64,000 nucleotides of DNA from Thalassotalea sp. G2M2-11 (GCF_017168195.1 NZ_JADNYL010000001.1:434001-498000); one strand, 5' to 3'. Shown: positions 48,167 to 59,194, counted from the first letter of the stretch. Numbers and translations: made by a program. The notes: generated from the letters alone by a model not told the origin.

Positions 48167-48628
48167 TTGAGTGAGCTTCAGTTTACCAATGATAAGGATA
48201 TCATTATCTTTCATATTCTTAAGTTTTGTTTATTGATTGTAATGTTAGTAATGGTGAGACCTGTACTCGCTATAGATGTTATTACTCATCAATCGGTCAA
48301 CGTGTCTGCTATTGATACTACACAATTGCGACGAATCTTTACCATGCGCCAACAGCGTTGGTCTGATGATACACCTATTGTGGTGTTTGTGTTACCCAGT
48401 CAGCATGATGTACATATCCAATTTGCAACTCAATATCTAAAAATTTTTCCGTACAAACTTGATAGGATCTGGAATAAGTTAACTTTTTCTGGTTTAGGTG
48501 TGGTACCACGTAAAATCTCTTCTCAACAAGAAATAGAACGATTAGTAAGAATTACTCCTGGCGCAATTGGCTATGTGGATAAAGTAAGTGAAGGTGGACA
48601 TATCAATGTTGTTAAAATGTCAAAGTGA
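48167..48628 (+). CDS. PstS-like periplasmic substrate-binding protein, short form
   Basis: A 153-residue protein of the short phosphate ABC transporter substrate-binding type. After a hydrophobic export segment (about residues 16-35, ending RPVLA), the mature part has LRRIFTMRQQRWSD, TQYLKIFPYKLDRIWNKLTFSG and ITPGAIGYVDK, typical of this group. The start is TTG 48167 with AGG upstream; no ATG gives a signal peptide of normal length, so the start is uncertain. No permease or ATPase gene is linked. The downstream porin-like and GGDEF-EAL genes suggest a sensing rather than transport role. Confidence 0.7.
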   Translation: MSELQFTNDKDIIIFHILKFCLLIVMLVMVRPVLAIDVITHQSVNVSAIDTTQLRRIFTMRQQRWSDDTPIVVFVLPSQHDVHIQFATQYLKIFPYKLDRIWNKLTFSGLGVVPRKISSQQEIERLVRITPGAIGYVDKVSEGGHINVVKMSK

Positions 48629-48635
48629 GCACATA

Positions 48636-49832
48636 GTGAAAAAAAGTTTTATACAGGGCGGTTTGTTTTTAGGAGCCTTGCTTAGTTTCTTTAGCTACAG
48701 CCAAGAATTAAACAATAAAAGCTGGCAAACGCATGGCTTTTTATCACAAGGTTTGATCAATGTTAATGGCACCAATTTTGTCACTGACAATGAAGGGATG
48801 TCGACTGATTTAACCGAGTTAGGTATCAATGCATCTTATCAATTAAATGATGTGGTGCGATTAACCGGGCAGGCAGTTTATTTAAATGGTGGTAACCGTT
48901 TTGTTGAAGGGGCAAGAATTGATTATGCGTTGATTGATTTTAGTGTCTTTCAAAATGAACACTGGCTGGTGAACTTTTATCTTGGTCGCTATAAGAATAA
49001 TAACTGGTTGTATTCTAGTACCCGAGATGTCCCCCATGCTCGGCCCAGTATTATTTTACCTCAGTCTGTTTATTTTGATGGCTTTAGAGATATTGCCATG
49101 GGGAGTGATGGTGCGGCATTAAAGATCAGCTATAGTGGTGAACACATTGGTGATATCGATATTAATGTTAATTATGGTGCGTCTTCATTAAGTCGCAAAG
49201 ATGCTAAACTTTTATTGGGCGATTCAGTGTCAGGTAAGGGGGAACAAGAATTTGATGCGCAATTTAGCATTTACTGGCAACCTGAGTTTTCACCTTGGCA
49301 ATTTGGTTTTTCTTTACTTGATTCTGATTTTAACTATCAGCATGTCAGTACCGATATGTTTACTGATGCAGGTTTTAGCTTTCAGCAGTATACCGGTAAT
49401 ATTTTATATGAAGGAGAGAAGTGGCAATTTAGTACTGAATTCTTTCAACAAAACTTTTTGTTAACGGGCCTGTACTTTGATGGATTTAGTAAGAAGTCGA
49501 TTGGTCAGGGAGCTTATCTTCAGGCGCAATATCAATATAGCAGTCATTTGTCTTTATTAGCGCGCGCTGAGCGTTTTTATGTGGATAAAGATGATAAAAA
49601 TGGTAGTCAATTAGCTGCCGGATCATTTGGTTTAGTGCCGCATTATTTTGCCTATCAAAACGATCTAACCTTTGGGGTATATTACGATATTAATGCCTCA
49701 CTTCGCTTGCAGATGGAGTATCATCATATTGCTGGTACTGCGCGTTTAACACCTATTGTTATGCCCGATGCTCAACGCAATGACCAAGAAGACTGGAATA
49801 TTTTAGCGATGCAATTGATGTATTGGTTTTAG
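48636..49832 (+). CDS. Porin-like outer membrane beta-barrel protein
   Basis: A 398-residue protein with a signal peptide (KKSFIQGGLFLGALLSFFSYS) and repeated amphipathic strands ending in an aromatic (MYWF), as outer membrane barrels do. Start chosen at GTG 48636, 7 bases after the PstS-like stop. An ATG at 48588 would overlap the upstream gene by 41 bases and place charged residues before the signal. No family is recognised with certainty; a phosphate- or sulfate-type porin is one possibility. The next gene starts 3 bases after its stop. Confidence 0.7.
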   Translation: MKKSFIQGGLFLGALLSFFSYSQELNNKSWQTHGFLSQGLINVNGTNFVTDNEGMSTDLTELGINASYQLNDVVRLTGQAVYLNGGNRFVEGARIDYALIDFSVFQNEHWLVNFYLGRYKNNNWLYSSTRDVPHARPSIILPQSVYFDGFRDIAMGSDGAALKISYSGEHIGDIDINVNYGASSLSRKDAKLLLGDSVSGKGEQEFDAQFSIYWQPEFSPWQFGFSLLDSDFNYQHVSTDMFTDAGFSFQQYTGNILYEGEKWQFSTEFFQQNFLLTGLYFDGFSKKSIGQGAYLQAQYQYSSHLSLLARAERFYVDKDDKNGSQLAAGSFGLVPHYFAYQNDLTFGVYYDINASLRLQMEYHHIAGTARLTPIVMPDAQRNDQEDWNILAMQLMYWF

Positions 49833-49835
49833 CTT

Positions 49836-52280
49836 ATGAGCAAGTTATTTATCAGCGTATCGAACAAGTTATTATTGTTAGTCGTTGGCGCGTTAATGTT
49901 ATTAAGTGCGGGCATCTCGGTAATGTCTATTGATCGTCTTAATAAAGAATTTAAGCGCTTTCAAATAGAAAAAATTGCTCAGGGGCAAGAGCAATTGAGA
50001 ATACACAGCGAGGTCGCGAAAGAGCAATTAGGTTTATGGGTTGAGTCATTTAATGATGTGATACAACATAACGGTAGTGGTGGTGAGCAGGCGTTAGTGA
50101 CTGCCTTAGATCGTCAATTTGATGCCTTGCAAATCAATCATAATGTTGAAAATATTTGGTTAATCAATCAAAGCGGTGAGCTACTTTATCAATCAAGTAA
50201 ACTCGAACAAGATGTAAAGTTTGCGGCAGAATCTGCATTTAATGACCAGCAACCTTGGTATCAACTCACTTGTGCACAACAATGTTTGCAATTAATGGCA
50301 ATTCCTCTGTTATCGACCAACGGGGAGCCCGTTGTGTTGGCAATGACCATCTCACTTATTGATATTATTTATTCAATAAATCAAGCGCTTAACAGTGAAA
50401 TATCTATAGTTAGTTTTGAAAATTCTGCTCAAGCAATCATGTCTGATATTACTTTTATTTCGGCGTCAAATGCCAGAATGATGAAGCAGGTATTCCAGCA
50501 AATACCGCCAGAAAATCTAGTGAGCTCAGTGAAAGAGAAAGGCTTGCAAGTAAAGCTTGCCAAGCAGCATTATTTAATTAATTTGATCCCATTATCTGTG
50601 TCGGCAGAGCGTCAATACTTGTTGTTGTTAGTCGATGATGTGACCTCTATCGCTGAGGAATATCATCAGCATCGTTTACAGTTTTTACTTTCTGCCTTAC
50701 TGATATTTATCACCCTTGCAATATTGGTTTTCTTTGTGACGAACCCTTTTGCTAACCGAATATTAAAATTATCTAATGCCTTGCCATTATTGGCACGCAA
50801 AGAGTTTGAAAAGTTTCGTTTGATCCAGCTAAACCGTCGTCGCTTGTTTGCTGATGAACTTGATAGTGTCGCGGATGCTGCAACAGAATTGAGCTTTGAA
50901 TTGGAGCAGCTCAATATTGAGGTAGAACAGAAAACCAAAGAGCTGGAAAACATTGCGATGTATGATTTGTTAACCGGTTTACCTAATCGCAATATGTTGA
51001 ATTACCAATTAAAAAAAGCCGTGGCGAATATTGCGCGTTATAAGCATGGTGTCGCGGTATTATTTTTAGATCTCGATGATTTTAAAAAAGTTAATGACAG
51101 TCACGGTCATGGTGAAGGTGATAAATTACTGATTGAAGCAGCTAAACGCGTTCGATTAAGCGTGCGCAACATTGATTTAGCGTGTCGTTTTGGTGGTGAT
51201 GAATTTGTTGTGGTATTAAGTCATGTTAATAGTGAGCAAGATACCATTCCTGTTGCTCAGCAAATTTTGGAGCGCTTTAAAGAGCCAATAAAAATTGGTT
51301 CAAGTATTTTTTATGTTTCCACGAGTATTGGTATTGCTTTTAGTAACGATGAATTGACCAAACCAGAGCAATTAGTGAGTCAGGCGGATATCGCCATGTA
51401 CGAAGCTAAAGATAACGGTGGCGATCAATTTCATATCTATCATCAGGATATGTATCAACGTGTTGCGTTCCGTGTGATGATGGAAACTGAAGTGCGACAA
51501 GCGTTAGCTAAAGGCCAGTTTAGCATTAGTTTACAGCCACAAGTGATGGCGAAAAACAATAAAATTTATGGCTTTGAAGCCTTATTGCGTTGGCAGCACC
51601 CCGAAAAAGGTATGATTTCGCCGGATGATTTTATTCCTATTCTGGAAAATTCTGAGCACATGGTAGAACTTGGTTATTGGGTGATCAGACGGTGTTTTGA
51701 AGTGGTACAGCAGTTACAGGCTATTGGGCTTAAGAATGTCCGTATTGCCATTAACTTATCTGCCGGACAATTTGTTGATGTTAACTTACCTCGGTATTTA
51801 CAAGGTTTATTAAGAGAGTTTGCCTTACCAGCACGCCTTTTTGAATTAGAGCTGACAGAACAAACCTTAGTAAAAGATATTGATCGCGCCATCGATATGA
51901 TGAATAACTTAAAAGAAATAGGCTTTTCCTTTGCTATTGATGACTTTGGTACGGGGTATTCTTCACTCGCTTATATCAAGAAAATGCCTGTTGATGTGAT
52001 CAAAATCGATAAAAGTTTTATTTTTGGTATGCTAGAAAACCATGCCGATTATCAGATCATTACTTCAACCATCGCTATGGTGAAGAATTTAGGTTTGACC
52101 GTTGTTGCTGAAGGCGTTGAAAGTAGCGCGCAGTTAAGAAGTTTATCCGAGAGTAATTGCGATATTATTCAAGGCTATTACTTTTCTAAACCTATTCCAG
52201 ATAGAGAGTTACTCGAGTTTATCGATAAGCAAGTGGTTGACGGCTTTTGGAAAACAACAGCGCAAACCATTGTGTCGTAG
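49836..52280 (+). CDS. Membrane GGDEF-EAL protein
   Basis: An 814-residue protein with an N-terminal membrane helix (about residues 11-30), a periplasmic sensor of about 250 residues, a second helix (FLLSALLIFITLAILVFFV near 282-300) and a HAMP-like/coiled-coil linker. The GGDEF domain is intact (RFGGDEF near residue 452) and so is the EAL domain (EALLRW near residue 582, DDFGTGYSS). It can therefore in principle make and degrade c-di-GMP; the balance cannot be judged. It follows the porin-like gene by 3 bases, which argues for a shared signal. A hairpin overlaps its stop. Confidence 0.87.
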   Translation: MSKLFISVSNKLLLLVVGALMLLSAGISVMSIDRLNKEFKRFQIEKIAQGQEQLRIHSEVAKEQLGLWVESFNDVIQHNGSGGEQALVTALDRQFDALQINHNVENIWLINQSGELLYQSSKLEQDVKFAAESAFNDQQPWYQLTCAQQCLQLMAIPLLSTNGEPVVLAMTISLIDIIYSINQALNSEISIVSFENSAQAIMSDITFISASNARMMKQVFQQIPPENLVSSVKEKGLQVKLAKQHYLINLIPLSVSAERQYLLLLVDDVTSIAEEYHQHRLQFLLSALLIFITLAILVFFVTNPFANRILKLSNALPLLARKEFEKFRLIQLNRRRLFADELDSVADAATELSFELEQLNIEVEQKTKELENIAMYDLLTGLPNRNMLNYQLKKAVANIARYKHGVAVLFLDLDDFKKVNDSHGHGEGDKLLIEAAKRVRLSVRNIDLACRFGGDEFVVVLSHVNSEQDTIPVAQQILERFKEPIKIGSSIFYVSTSIGIAFSNDELTKPEQLVSQADIAMYEAKDNGGDQFHIYHQDMYQRVAFRVMMETEVRQALAKGQFSISLQPQVMAKNNKIYGFEALLRWQHPEKGMISPDDFIPILENSEHMVELGYWVIRRCFEVVQQLQAIGLKNVRIAINLSAGQFVDVNLPRYLQGLLREFALPARLFELELTEQTLVKDIDRAIDMMNNLKEIGFSFAIDDFGTGYSSLAYIKKMPVDVIKIDKSFIFGMLENHADYQIITSTIAMVKNLGLTVVAEGVESSAQLRSLSESNCDIIQGYYFSKPIPDRELLEFIDKQVVDGFWKTTAQTIVS

Positions 52281-52306
52281 TGAACCTATGCTTAGTTCAC
52301 TACGAC
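52274..52306. terminator. Strong hairpin between convergent genes
   Basis: A perfect 12-bp stem GTCGTAGTGAAC/GTTCACTACGAC, 9-base loop, overlapping the GGDEF-EAL stop codon. There is no T-run on either strand, so it may terminate by another route or protect mRNA ends. Confidence 0.55.
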
Positions 52307-52316
52307 TAAACAAGAC

Positions 52317-54161
52317 TTAATCTTTAAAGAGGCGATTGACGTGCTCTGCGAATTCGTCTGGTCCCATAAATCCTGTGACGCGTTGTTGAGTTAACTCTTG
52401 GCCATTTAGATCAAAGAATAAAATTGAGGGTAATCCCAATATTTGATATTGGTCCATCATGGCGCGCGAATTAGGATCGCCCATGTCGGTTAGATCCATT
52501 TGAACGAGTACCGTATTTTTTAGTGCTTGTTTAACTTTCTGTGCGGTAAAGGTGTATTTCTCAAACTCTTTACAGGCAATACACCAATCGGCATAAAGAT
52601 CTACCATGACGGTTTTGTTGCTGTCATTGGATTGCTTAACCAATTGGTGCAGTTCATCAAGCGATTTCACTTTGATAAATTTTTCTTCATGTTGCACTTG
52701 TGAAGCAGAGGAAGCCATATTTGGATAGATCAAATGATAAGCTTGTATCGCCCCATAAAACATCATTAAGAAAATCACTAAGCTACGCACACCAAACCAT
52801 AAATTTGCTTTTGAGCCATGGTTGACCACATAAAAATAGCTAGCGGTTGTTAGCAATAGTGTTATCCATAAAATATTCGCGATAAGTTCAGGAATTAAAC
52901 GTTCCAGTAAGAAAATAGGCACCGCGAGTAGTAAAAGGCCGAAAATGTTTTTGATGACATTCATCCAATTACCAGCTTTAGGTAATAATTTACCACCAGA
53001 GCTTCCTAAAATTAATAAAGGTAAACCCATGCCTAAACTCAATGCATAAAGGGCGAAGCCGCCGAGTAAAATATCACCCGACTGTGAGATATAAAGCAAG
53101 GCCCCTGTTAATGGCGCTGTGGTGCAAGGAGAAGCAACAAGGCCAGAAATAGCGCCCATGGATAATACTCCTAAATATGATCCCCCTTGTTGACTATTGC
53201 TTAAATTATTGAGCTTGTTCTGCCAGCTATTAGGAAGTGCTAAATTAAAGACGCCAAACATTGATAAGGCTAAAAAGATAAACAGAATGCTTAGGGTAAT
53301 TAGTACATATGGGTGTTGAAACATAGCTTGAAATTGTGCGCCTGCTAGTGCCACAACAATCCCTAAAATTGTATAGGTAATGGCCATACCTTGAACATAA
53401 ATAAAAGATAAGCTAAAGGCTTTTTTCGTTGATAACTTATCTTTTTGCCCAACAATAATACCGGTTAAAATAGGGTACATCGGGAAGACGCAAGGTGTGA
53501 AAGACAGTAATAATCCGCCAATGAAAAAGGCAATGAGGGTGAACAGCAGATCATTGCCTTTTAGCAAATCAACAAGTTGATGCTGCTCGCTATTTTCTGC
53601 TGATGATTGTTGTGAAATAGCTGAACTGTTACTAGGAGACTTTGACCCAGTCGACAGATTTAAAGCAGATAACACAGCGTTTGAGCCAGAGTGAATAGTA
53701 TTTAACTCAATTGTTTTTATGATTGGCGGAAAGCATAACCCTGCTTCTGCGCAGCCTTGATAACGAACGTGAATTTTACCCTCTTCATCGACTGAACTGA
53801 GCGGCACTGTAAGCGATAACTGATCGACATATATTTGCTGTTTACCAAAAAACTCATCTTCATGATCTTTTCCAGTAGGTAAAGACACTGGATTGAACGT
53901 TATCTTTTCACCAGTAAATTTAAATTGTTTTTTGTACAGGTAGTAACCATCGGCGATATCAAACGTCAGAATTAACGTGTTGTTTTGCTGATCAAAATTA
54001 AAGACAAATGCTTGATCCGGTTTTAAAAATTCATCTTCATTATTGAATAAAGAGGAAGCAGATGTATCAAAAATCGAAGATTGACCGTATGTGCTTGGTA
54101 TTGCGGCTAGTAACGTAGTTAATGAAACAAAGCATACGAGTAAAAAATTTCTATTTATCAT
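52317..54161 (-). CDS. dsbD: DsbD, thiol:disulfide interchange protein
   Basis: Inner membrane reductant exporter that passes electrons from cytoplasmic thioredoxin to periplasmic DsbC and others, 614 residues. A signal peptide is followed by the N-terminal alpha domain with CAEAGLC, then the eight-helix beta domain with the redox Cys in FTPCVFPMY and ASPCTTAP. The C-terminal thioredoxin-like gamma domain has YADWCIACKEFE near residue 530. The start overlaps the cutA stop by four bases, the usual cutA-dsbD pairing. Confidence 0.95.
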   Translation of the reverse strand: MINRNFLLVCFVSLTTLLAAIPSTYGQSSIFDTSASSLFNNEDEFLKPDQAFVFNFDQQNNTLILTFDIADGYYLYKKQFKFTGEKITFNPVSLPTGKDHEDEFFGKQQIYVDQLSLTVPLSSVDEEGKIHVRYQGCAEAGLCFPPIIKTIELNTIHSGSNAVLSALNLSTGSKSPSNSSAISQQSSAENSEQHQLVDLLKGNDLLFTLIAFFIGGLLLSFTPCVFPMYPILTGIIVGQKDKLSTKKAFSLSFIYVQGMAITYTILGIVVALAGAQFQAMFQHPYVLITLSILFIFLALSMFGVFNLALPNSWQNKLNNLSNSQQGGSYLGVLSMGAISGLVASPCTTAPLTGALLYISQSGDILLGGFALYALSLGMGLPLLILGSSGGKLLPKAGNWMNVIKNIFGLLLLAVPIFLLERLIPELIANILWITLLLTTASYFYVVNHGSKANLWFGVRSLVIFLMMFYGAIQAYHLIYPNMASSASQVQHEEKFIKVKSLDELHQLVKQSNDSNKTVMVDLYADWCIACKEFEKYTFTAQKVKQALKNTVLVQMDLTDMGDPNSRAMMDQYQILGLPSILFFDLNGQELTQQRVTGFMGPDEFAEHVNRLFKD

Positions 54162-54472
54162 TTGGTTAACGACTCATCTATCCATTGTAAATAAGAGTGA
54201 TTGCCTTGTGCTATATCTAAAGCAATGATTTCTGGCGTATCATACGGATGCAATTGTGATATTTTATCACTAACATCGGTAAAGTGTTCAGTTTTTGTTT
54301 TAATTATCAGCTGCACTTCATCATCACAAGCTATTTTACCTTGCCACTGATAAATAGACTTGATCTTCGGCAAGATATTAACACAAGCGGCTAATTGCTC
54401 AGTCACCAGTGCGGATGCAATCTGTTCTGCTACTTGCGTATTGGGACAGGTTGATAAAACGACTTGGTACAT
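54158..54472 (-). CDS. cutA: CutA, divalent cation tolerance protein
   Basis: Small trimeric protein of 104 residues linked to copper and other cation tolerance. Family motifs are ACVNILPKIKSIYQW near residue 30-44, EVQLIIKTK and the C-terminal YLQWIDESL. It heads the cutA-dsbD operon, with its stop overlapping the dsbD start. The promoter lies in the gap shared with fxsA, which carries a heat-shock promoter facing the other way. Confidence 0.92.
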   Translation of the reverse strand: MYQVVLSTCPNTQVAEQIASALVTEQLAACVNILPKIKSIYQWQGKIACDDEVQLIIKTKTEHFTDVSDKISQLHPYDTPEIIALDIAQGNHSYLQWIDESLTK

Positions 54473-54566
54473 TAATGACTTTTCCTTAAATGAAACTTAA
54501 CACAAATACTGTGAGCTTATTTTTCTCTTTACGAGTGTAACAACAGCACCTACCTGATACCAGTTG

Positions 54567-54594
54567 CTTGAAATAGACCTGAATACCCCCATAT
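54567..54594 (+). promoter_or_regulatory. Sigma-32 promoter of fxsA
   Basis: CTTGAAA (54567-54573) and CCCCATAT (54587-54594) are separated by 13 bases. This is the full heat-shock consensus. It is 32 bases before the fxsA ATG, so fxsA should be heat-induced. Confidence 0.85.
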
Positions 54595-54625
54595 AAGTTT
54601 CACCGTCTTTTTTTCTGGGTATTGC

Positions 54626-55147
54626 ATGTTTAAAATTTTATTTTTCTTATTTATTGTTATTCCAATTATTGAAATTGCTGTGTTAATGCAAGTAGGTGCA
54701 ATGCTTGGGGTTTGGCCAACAATTGCAATAGTTATTATCACAGCATGGCTAGGCGCTAAAAATGTTAAACAGCAAGGTATGGCCACCGTTCAATCGTTAC
54801 AAAATAAAATGGCCATGGGAGAAATGCCCTCGGAAGATATTGTTGCTGGCTTATTACTGTTAGTTGCTGGTGTACTTTTGGTGACCCCCGGCTTTGTGAC
54901 CGATATTTTTGGTTTATCGCTACTTATCCCGCAATTTAGAACGCTGTTAATTGGTGCAGTACAACGCCACTTAACCGTATCAAGTATTGGCGCTGGGCAA
55001 GGGTTTGCTTTTCATCATCATACCGTTTATGGCCAGCCAGAAGAGCGTAGTGTTAAACCTGATAGCGTTACTAATAAAGAGCCTAGTATTGGCACTCAAC
55101 CCCATCGTGGACAAACCATTGATGGCGAGTATGAGCGAAAAGATTAA
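54626..55147 (+). CDS. fxsA: FxsA family membrane protein
   Basis: A 173-residue inner membrane protein with three or four helices in the first 115 residues (MFKILFFLFIVIPIIEIAVL, LGVWPTIAIVIITAWLGA, LLLLVAGVLLVTPGFVTDIFG) and a polar cytoplasmic tail. In E. coli overproduction of FxsA lets F plasmid cells escape phage T7 exclusion by PifA. It lies just before groES in many gammaproteobacteria. A perfect sigma-32 promoter precedes it. Confidence 0.92.
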   Translation: MFKILFFLFIVIPIIEIAVLMQVGAMLGVWPTIAIVIITAWLGAKNVKQQGMATVQSLQNKMAMGEMPSEDIVAGLLLLVAGVLLVTPGFVTDIFGLSLLIPQFRTLLIGAVQRHLTVSSIGAGQGFAFHHHTVYGQPEERSVKPDSVTNKEPSIGTQPHRGQTIDGEYERKD

Positions 55148-55164
55148 AAAATTTTATTGGGGGA

Positions 55165-55192
55165 CTTGTGAAGTGATAAAACACCCCCATTT
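55165..55192 (+). promoter_or_regulatory. Sigma-32 promoter of groES-groEL
   Basis: CTTGTGA (55165-55171), 13 bases, then CCCCATTT (55185-55192): a near-consensus heat-shock promoter. It lies 60 bases before the groES ATG. No CIRCE element is seen. Confidence 0.85.
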
Positions 55193-55251
55193 CTAACTCA
55201 AACAATTTTGTTAAACCCTAATAGTAAGTTTATATCTCAGGAGAGAAATCA

Positions 55252-55542
55252 ATGAGCATTCGTCCATTACACGATCGCGTAATCATCAAACGTAAAGAAG
55301 TAGAGTCAAAATCTGCCGGCGGTATTGTTTTAACGGGCAGCGCTGCTGAGAAATCTACTCGCGGTGAAGTAGTAGCTGTTGGCAATGGCCGTATTTTAGA
55401 AAACGGTGAAGTGCGTGCTTTAGACGTAAAAGTTGGTGACCAAGTGATTTTTAATGAAGGTTACGGTGTTAAGACTGAAAAAATCGATGGTGAAGAAGTT
55501 TTGATTCTAAGTGAATCAGATATTTTAGCTATCGTTGAGTAA
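55252..55542 (+). CDS. groES: GroES co-chaperonin
   Basis: A 96-residue heptameric lid of the GroEL folding chamber. The start [14 protein letters not shown], the mobile loop [21 protein letters not shown] (core SAGGIVLTG) and the end [10 protein letters not shown] are classic. It is preceded by a sigma-32 promoter and GGAGAG, and followed 66 bases later by groEL in one operon. Confidence 0.97.
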   Translation: MSIRPLHDRVIIKRKEVESKSAGGIVLTGSAAEKSTRGEVVAVGNGRILENGEVRALDVKVGDQVIFNEGYGVKTEKIDGEEVLILSESDILAIVE

Positions 55543-55569
55543 CACAAAAATAATTTATTGATGATGTAG

Positions 55570-57255
<1,686 letters not shown>

Positions 57256-57329
57256 GCCAGCCTTTCGGTTTGTATCTCTTTTAAATCAATGAGTTACAAA
57301 GCGTCGTAGACATTAATGTAGACAGTAAA

Positions 57330-57366
57330 GAGGGTGCTTGTTGGAGACAACGGCATCCTTTTTATT
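57330..57366 (+). terminator. Probable terminator of groESL
   Basis: AGGGTGC pairs with GCATCCT (one wobble) and TTGT with ACAA inside it. A T-rich run follows at 57359-57366. Confidence 0.65.
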
Positions 57367-57413
57367 TAGATTCAAACTTATCTTTAAGCCAGTTGTTCAA
57401 CTACAAAGCACTT

Positions 57414-57836
57414 TTACCGTTTGAGTAGGTCTTTTTCTGAATATAGTCCATTGAACATCGTGTGTACTTTTAACAGACAGTTTAAGGTCATATTATTATT
57501 TAGCTTGTTTTTCTCATAAGTTTGTTGGTCCCAGCCAATACAAATAAATGAGATAGCTCTAGATAGTTCTTTATCGTAACCGTCCTGTAAGAACATATTT
57601 TCGAGCTCCTTTCTAGCTTGTTCGACTTTATTTGTAACCCATTCTATTTGTCCGAGATCCTCTTTTCCTAAATTTCGAAGCACTATCGATTTGGCGAATT
57701 TTTGGTTTATATAGTCGATGTCATCGTCAGTTACACCATCGTACTCTTCAATTACTAGTTTCGCCCGTTTGACTCTTGCTTCTAGTGAAGCTTCGAATTG
57801 AATCTCGTTCCATTTTTTCTTAATCGAACTGAACAA
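57414..57836 (-). CDS. Hypothetical protein (140 aa)
   Basis: I do not recognise this protein. It has 140 residues, no signal peptide or membrane segment, and a mostly helical, highly charged composition (SIKKKWNEIQFEASLEARVKR at the start, core KKKWNEIQFE). Conserved-looking aromatic positions occur near WDQQTYEKNK. It is the first gene after groEL and is read toward groEL. It is the last gene of a long minus-strand array in the island, separated from the HNH gene by 164 bases. No function can be given. Confidence 0.55.
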   Translation of the reverse strand: MFSSIKKKWNEIQFEASLEARVKRAKLVIEEYDGVTDDDIDYINQKFAKSIVLRNLGKEDLGQIEWVTNKVEQARKELENMFLQDGYDKELSRAISFICIGWDQQTYEKNKLNNNMTLNCLLKVHTMFNGLYSEKDLLKR

Positions 57837-58000
57837 CTTATTATTTCCTTGCTTAACTTAATATTAGGTTTAGTTAAATAAATTCAGGTATTAATTGTCA
57901 ACCTTTAAGTTAAAACAGGCATTAGCAACAATATAAAGGCGATCCCCAGAACCCTCTCACAATTTAAACGACGGGGCGAGAATTACCCTCGTGGTATGGC
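57837..58000 (-). other. Gap between the HNH endonuclease and the orphan gene
   Basis: No gene is visible. Short inverted segments such as CGAG/CTCG near 57973-57988 are too weak to call a terminator. The promoter of the orphan gene is presumably here. Confidence 0.3.
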
Positions 58001-59194
58001 CTAGGAAGGACCCGTAGGCTTCTCTAAGCGTTTGATCGACTCGTAAAGGCGTTCTGTAAGTTTGGCTCGATTTACCCCATAATGGAGCTCTCGGTGACAG
58101 TTAGGGCATAGTGCTACAGCATTTGATATGACATCGGGCCCTCCGTCGGCAAGGCGTAATACGTGATGAACCTCTAAGAACGGGGAGCCATCATCTTTTT
58201 CGAATGGCGCTTTTTGTTTACAGCACTCGCAGTTCTTTTGGGCCACGTTTAAAACCCATGCGACAACGGCAGGGTCCCTAACGAATTGTGTGACGGGGGA
58301 GCTTGAAGTACCGGGTGACTGATTACCTTCTGGGGGGCTCTTTATGCCTTTTTTAAGGGATGCTCTAATTTTCTCCTCGAATGCGGCTACAGGCGGAGCA
58401 GAATTTCCCTCTAGTTCGTATATTAGTTCTTCGATAATGCTTGCGTTGGTAGGTCCAACATTCGAGGCTGGTTTAAGGCCATCTACCCATTCTCGGCCCA
58501 TTAGCGACAATACGTGCGAGATGTTTTGCATCCTAAATTCAAAGGCTTTCCCGGTCCTATCGAAGCGCTCCTCAAGTTGTCTATAGACAGCCGCTTTATT
58601 GATTCGGTTACCTTGCATCTCTGCTGTACGTATTTCTAAGTATGCCTCAACCGATGCTCTTAATTCTTTACGGGTCCATGGGGCGGTTTGGACGGGCTTC
58701 GGCTTCACGTCGTTTTCGTTCCTAACTAAGTGACACTCCCCAGTATCTTCTGAGTAGGAATCTACAATCCATGGTTGCGAGTCTAACATTCTCGCTTTAG
58801 CTTCCTGCTTCCCATCCTTTCTATCTTTTCCGGCCATAATTATAGCTCTTATGGTCCAGCCGCCCAATGAAGCTACTCTTATCGCAGAGTCCATTGTTGC
58901 CGCTCTTCTTCTACGGTTGGGGTCTTGGTCTGTATCGGCTATTAACCGTAAATTTAGCCTTTGGCTGATTTGAGTGTTATCGACATAAAGCTCATCGAAC
59001 CAAATGTTTAAAACTACTACCTTAGACTTAAAATCCCTAAAGCACCATTCGTAACAGTACTTAGGATTGCTGGCGGGAACTTTACAAGCTGTCCCATCTT
59101 CATTGGTGGTCCATGGAGTAACATCGATGCCTGCCTGTGCGACAAGATCAATTATTCTAGGAGAGTCCTTAGGGCGAAGTAATTCTATATCCAT
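58001..59194 (-). CDS. HNH endonuclease, possible modification-dependent restriction enzyme
   Basis: A 397-residue protein. The C-terminal HNH nuclease contains CECCKQKAPF, LEVHHVLRLADGG, SNAVALCPNCHRELHYG (about residues 318-372), giving a zinc-bound beta-beta-alpha fold with HH as catalytic residues. The N-terminal 130 residues, including ASNPKYCYEW, resemble those of proteins annotated as McrA-like restriction proteins. I infer that the N-terminus may read modified DNA. Its ATG follows directly on the stop of a small gene (TAAATG), so the two are coupled. Alternatives are a homing-type nuclease or effector of another defence system. Confidence 0.75.
   Translation of the reverse strand: MDIELLRPKDSPRIIDLVAQAGIDVTPWTTNEDGTACKVPASNPKYCYEWCFRDFKSKVVVLNIWFDELYVDNTQISQRLNLRLIADTDQDPNRRRRAATMDSAIRVASLGGWTIRAIIMAGKDRKDGKQEAKARMLDSQPWIVDSYSEDTGECHLVRNENDVKPKPVQTAPWTRKELRASVEAYLEIRTAEMQGNRINKAAVYRQLEERFDRTGKAFEFRMQNISHVLSLMGREWVDGLKPASNVGPTNASIIEELIYELEGNSAPPVAAFEEKIRASLKKGIKSPPEGNQSPGTSSSPVTQFVRDPAVVAWVLNVAQKNCECCKQKAPFEKDDGSPFLEVHHVLRLADGGPDVISNAVALCPNCHRELHYGVNRAKLTERLYESIKRLEKPTGPS

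Noticed and set aside
57900-58000. Possible tRNA or attachment core near the left end of the island
   Set aside because: No cloverleaf can be drawn, and no second copy can be checked because the right end of the island is outside the window.
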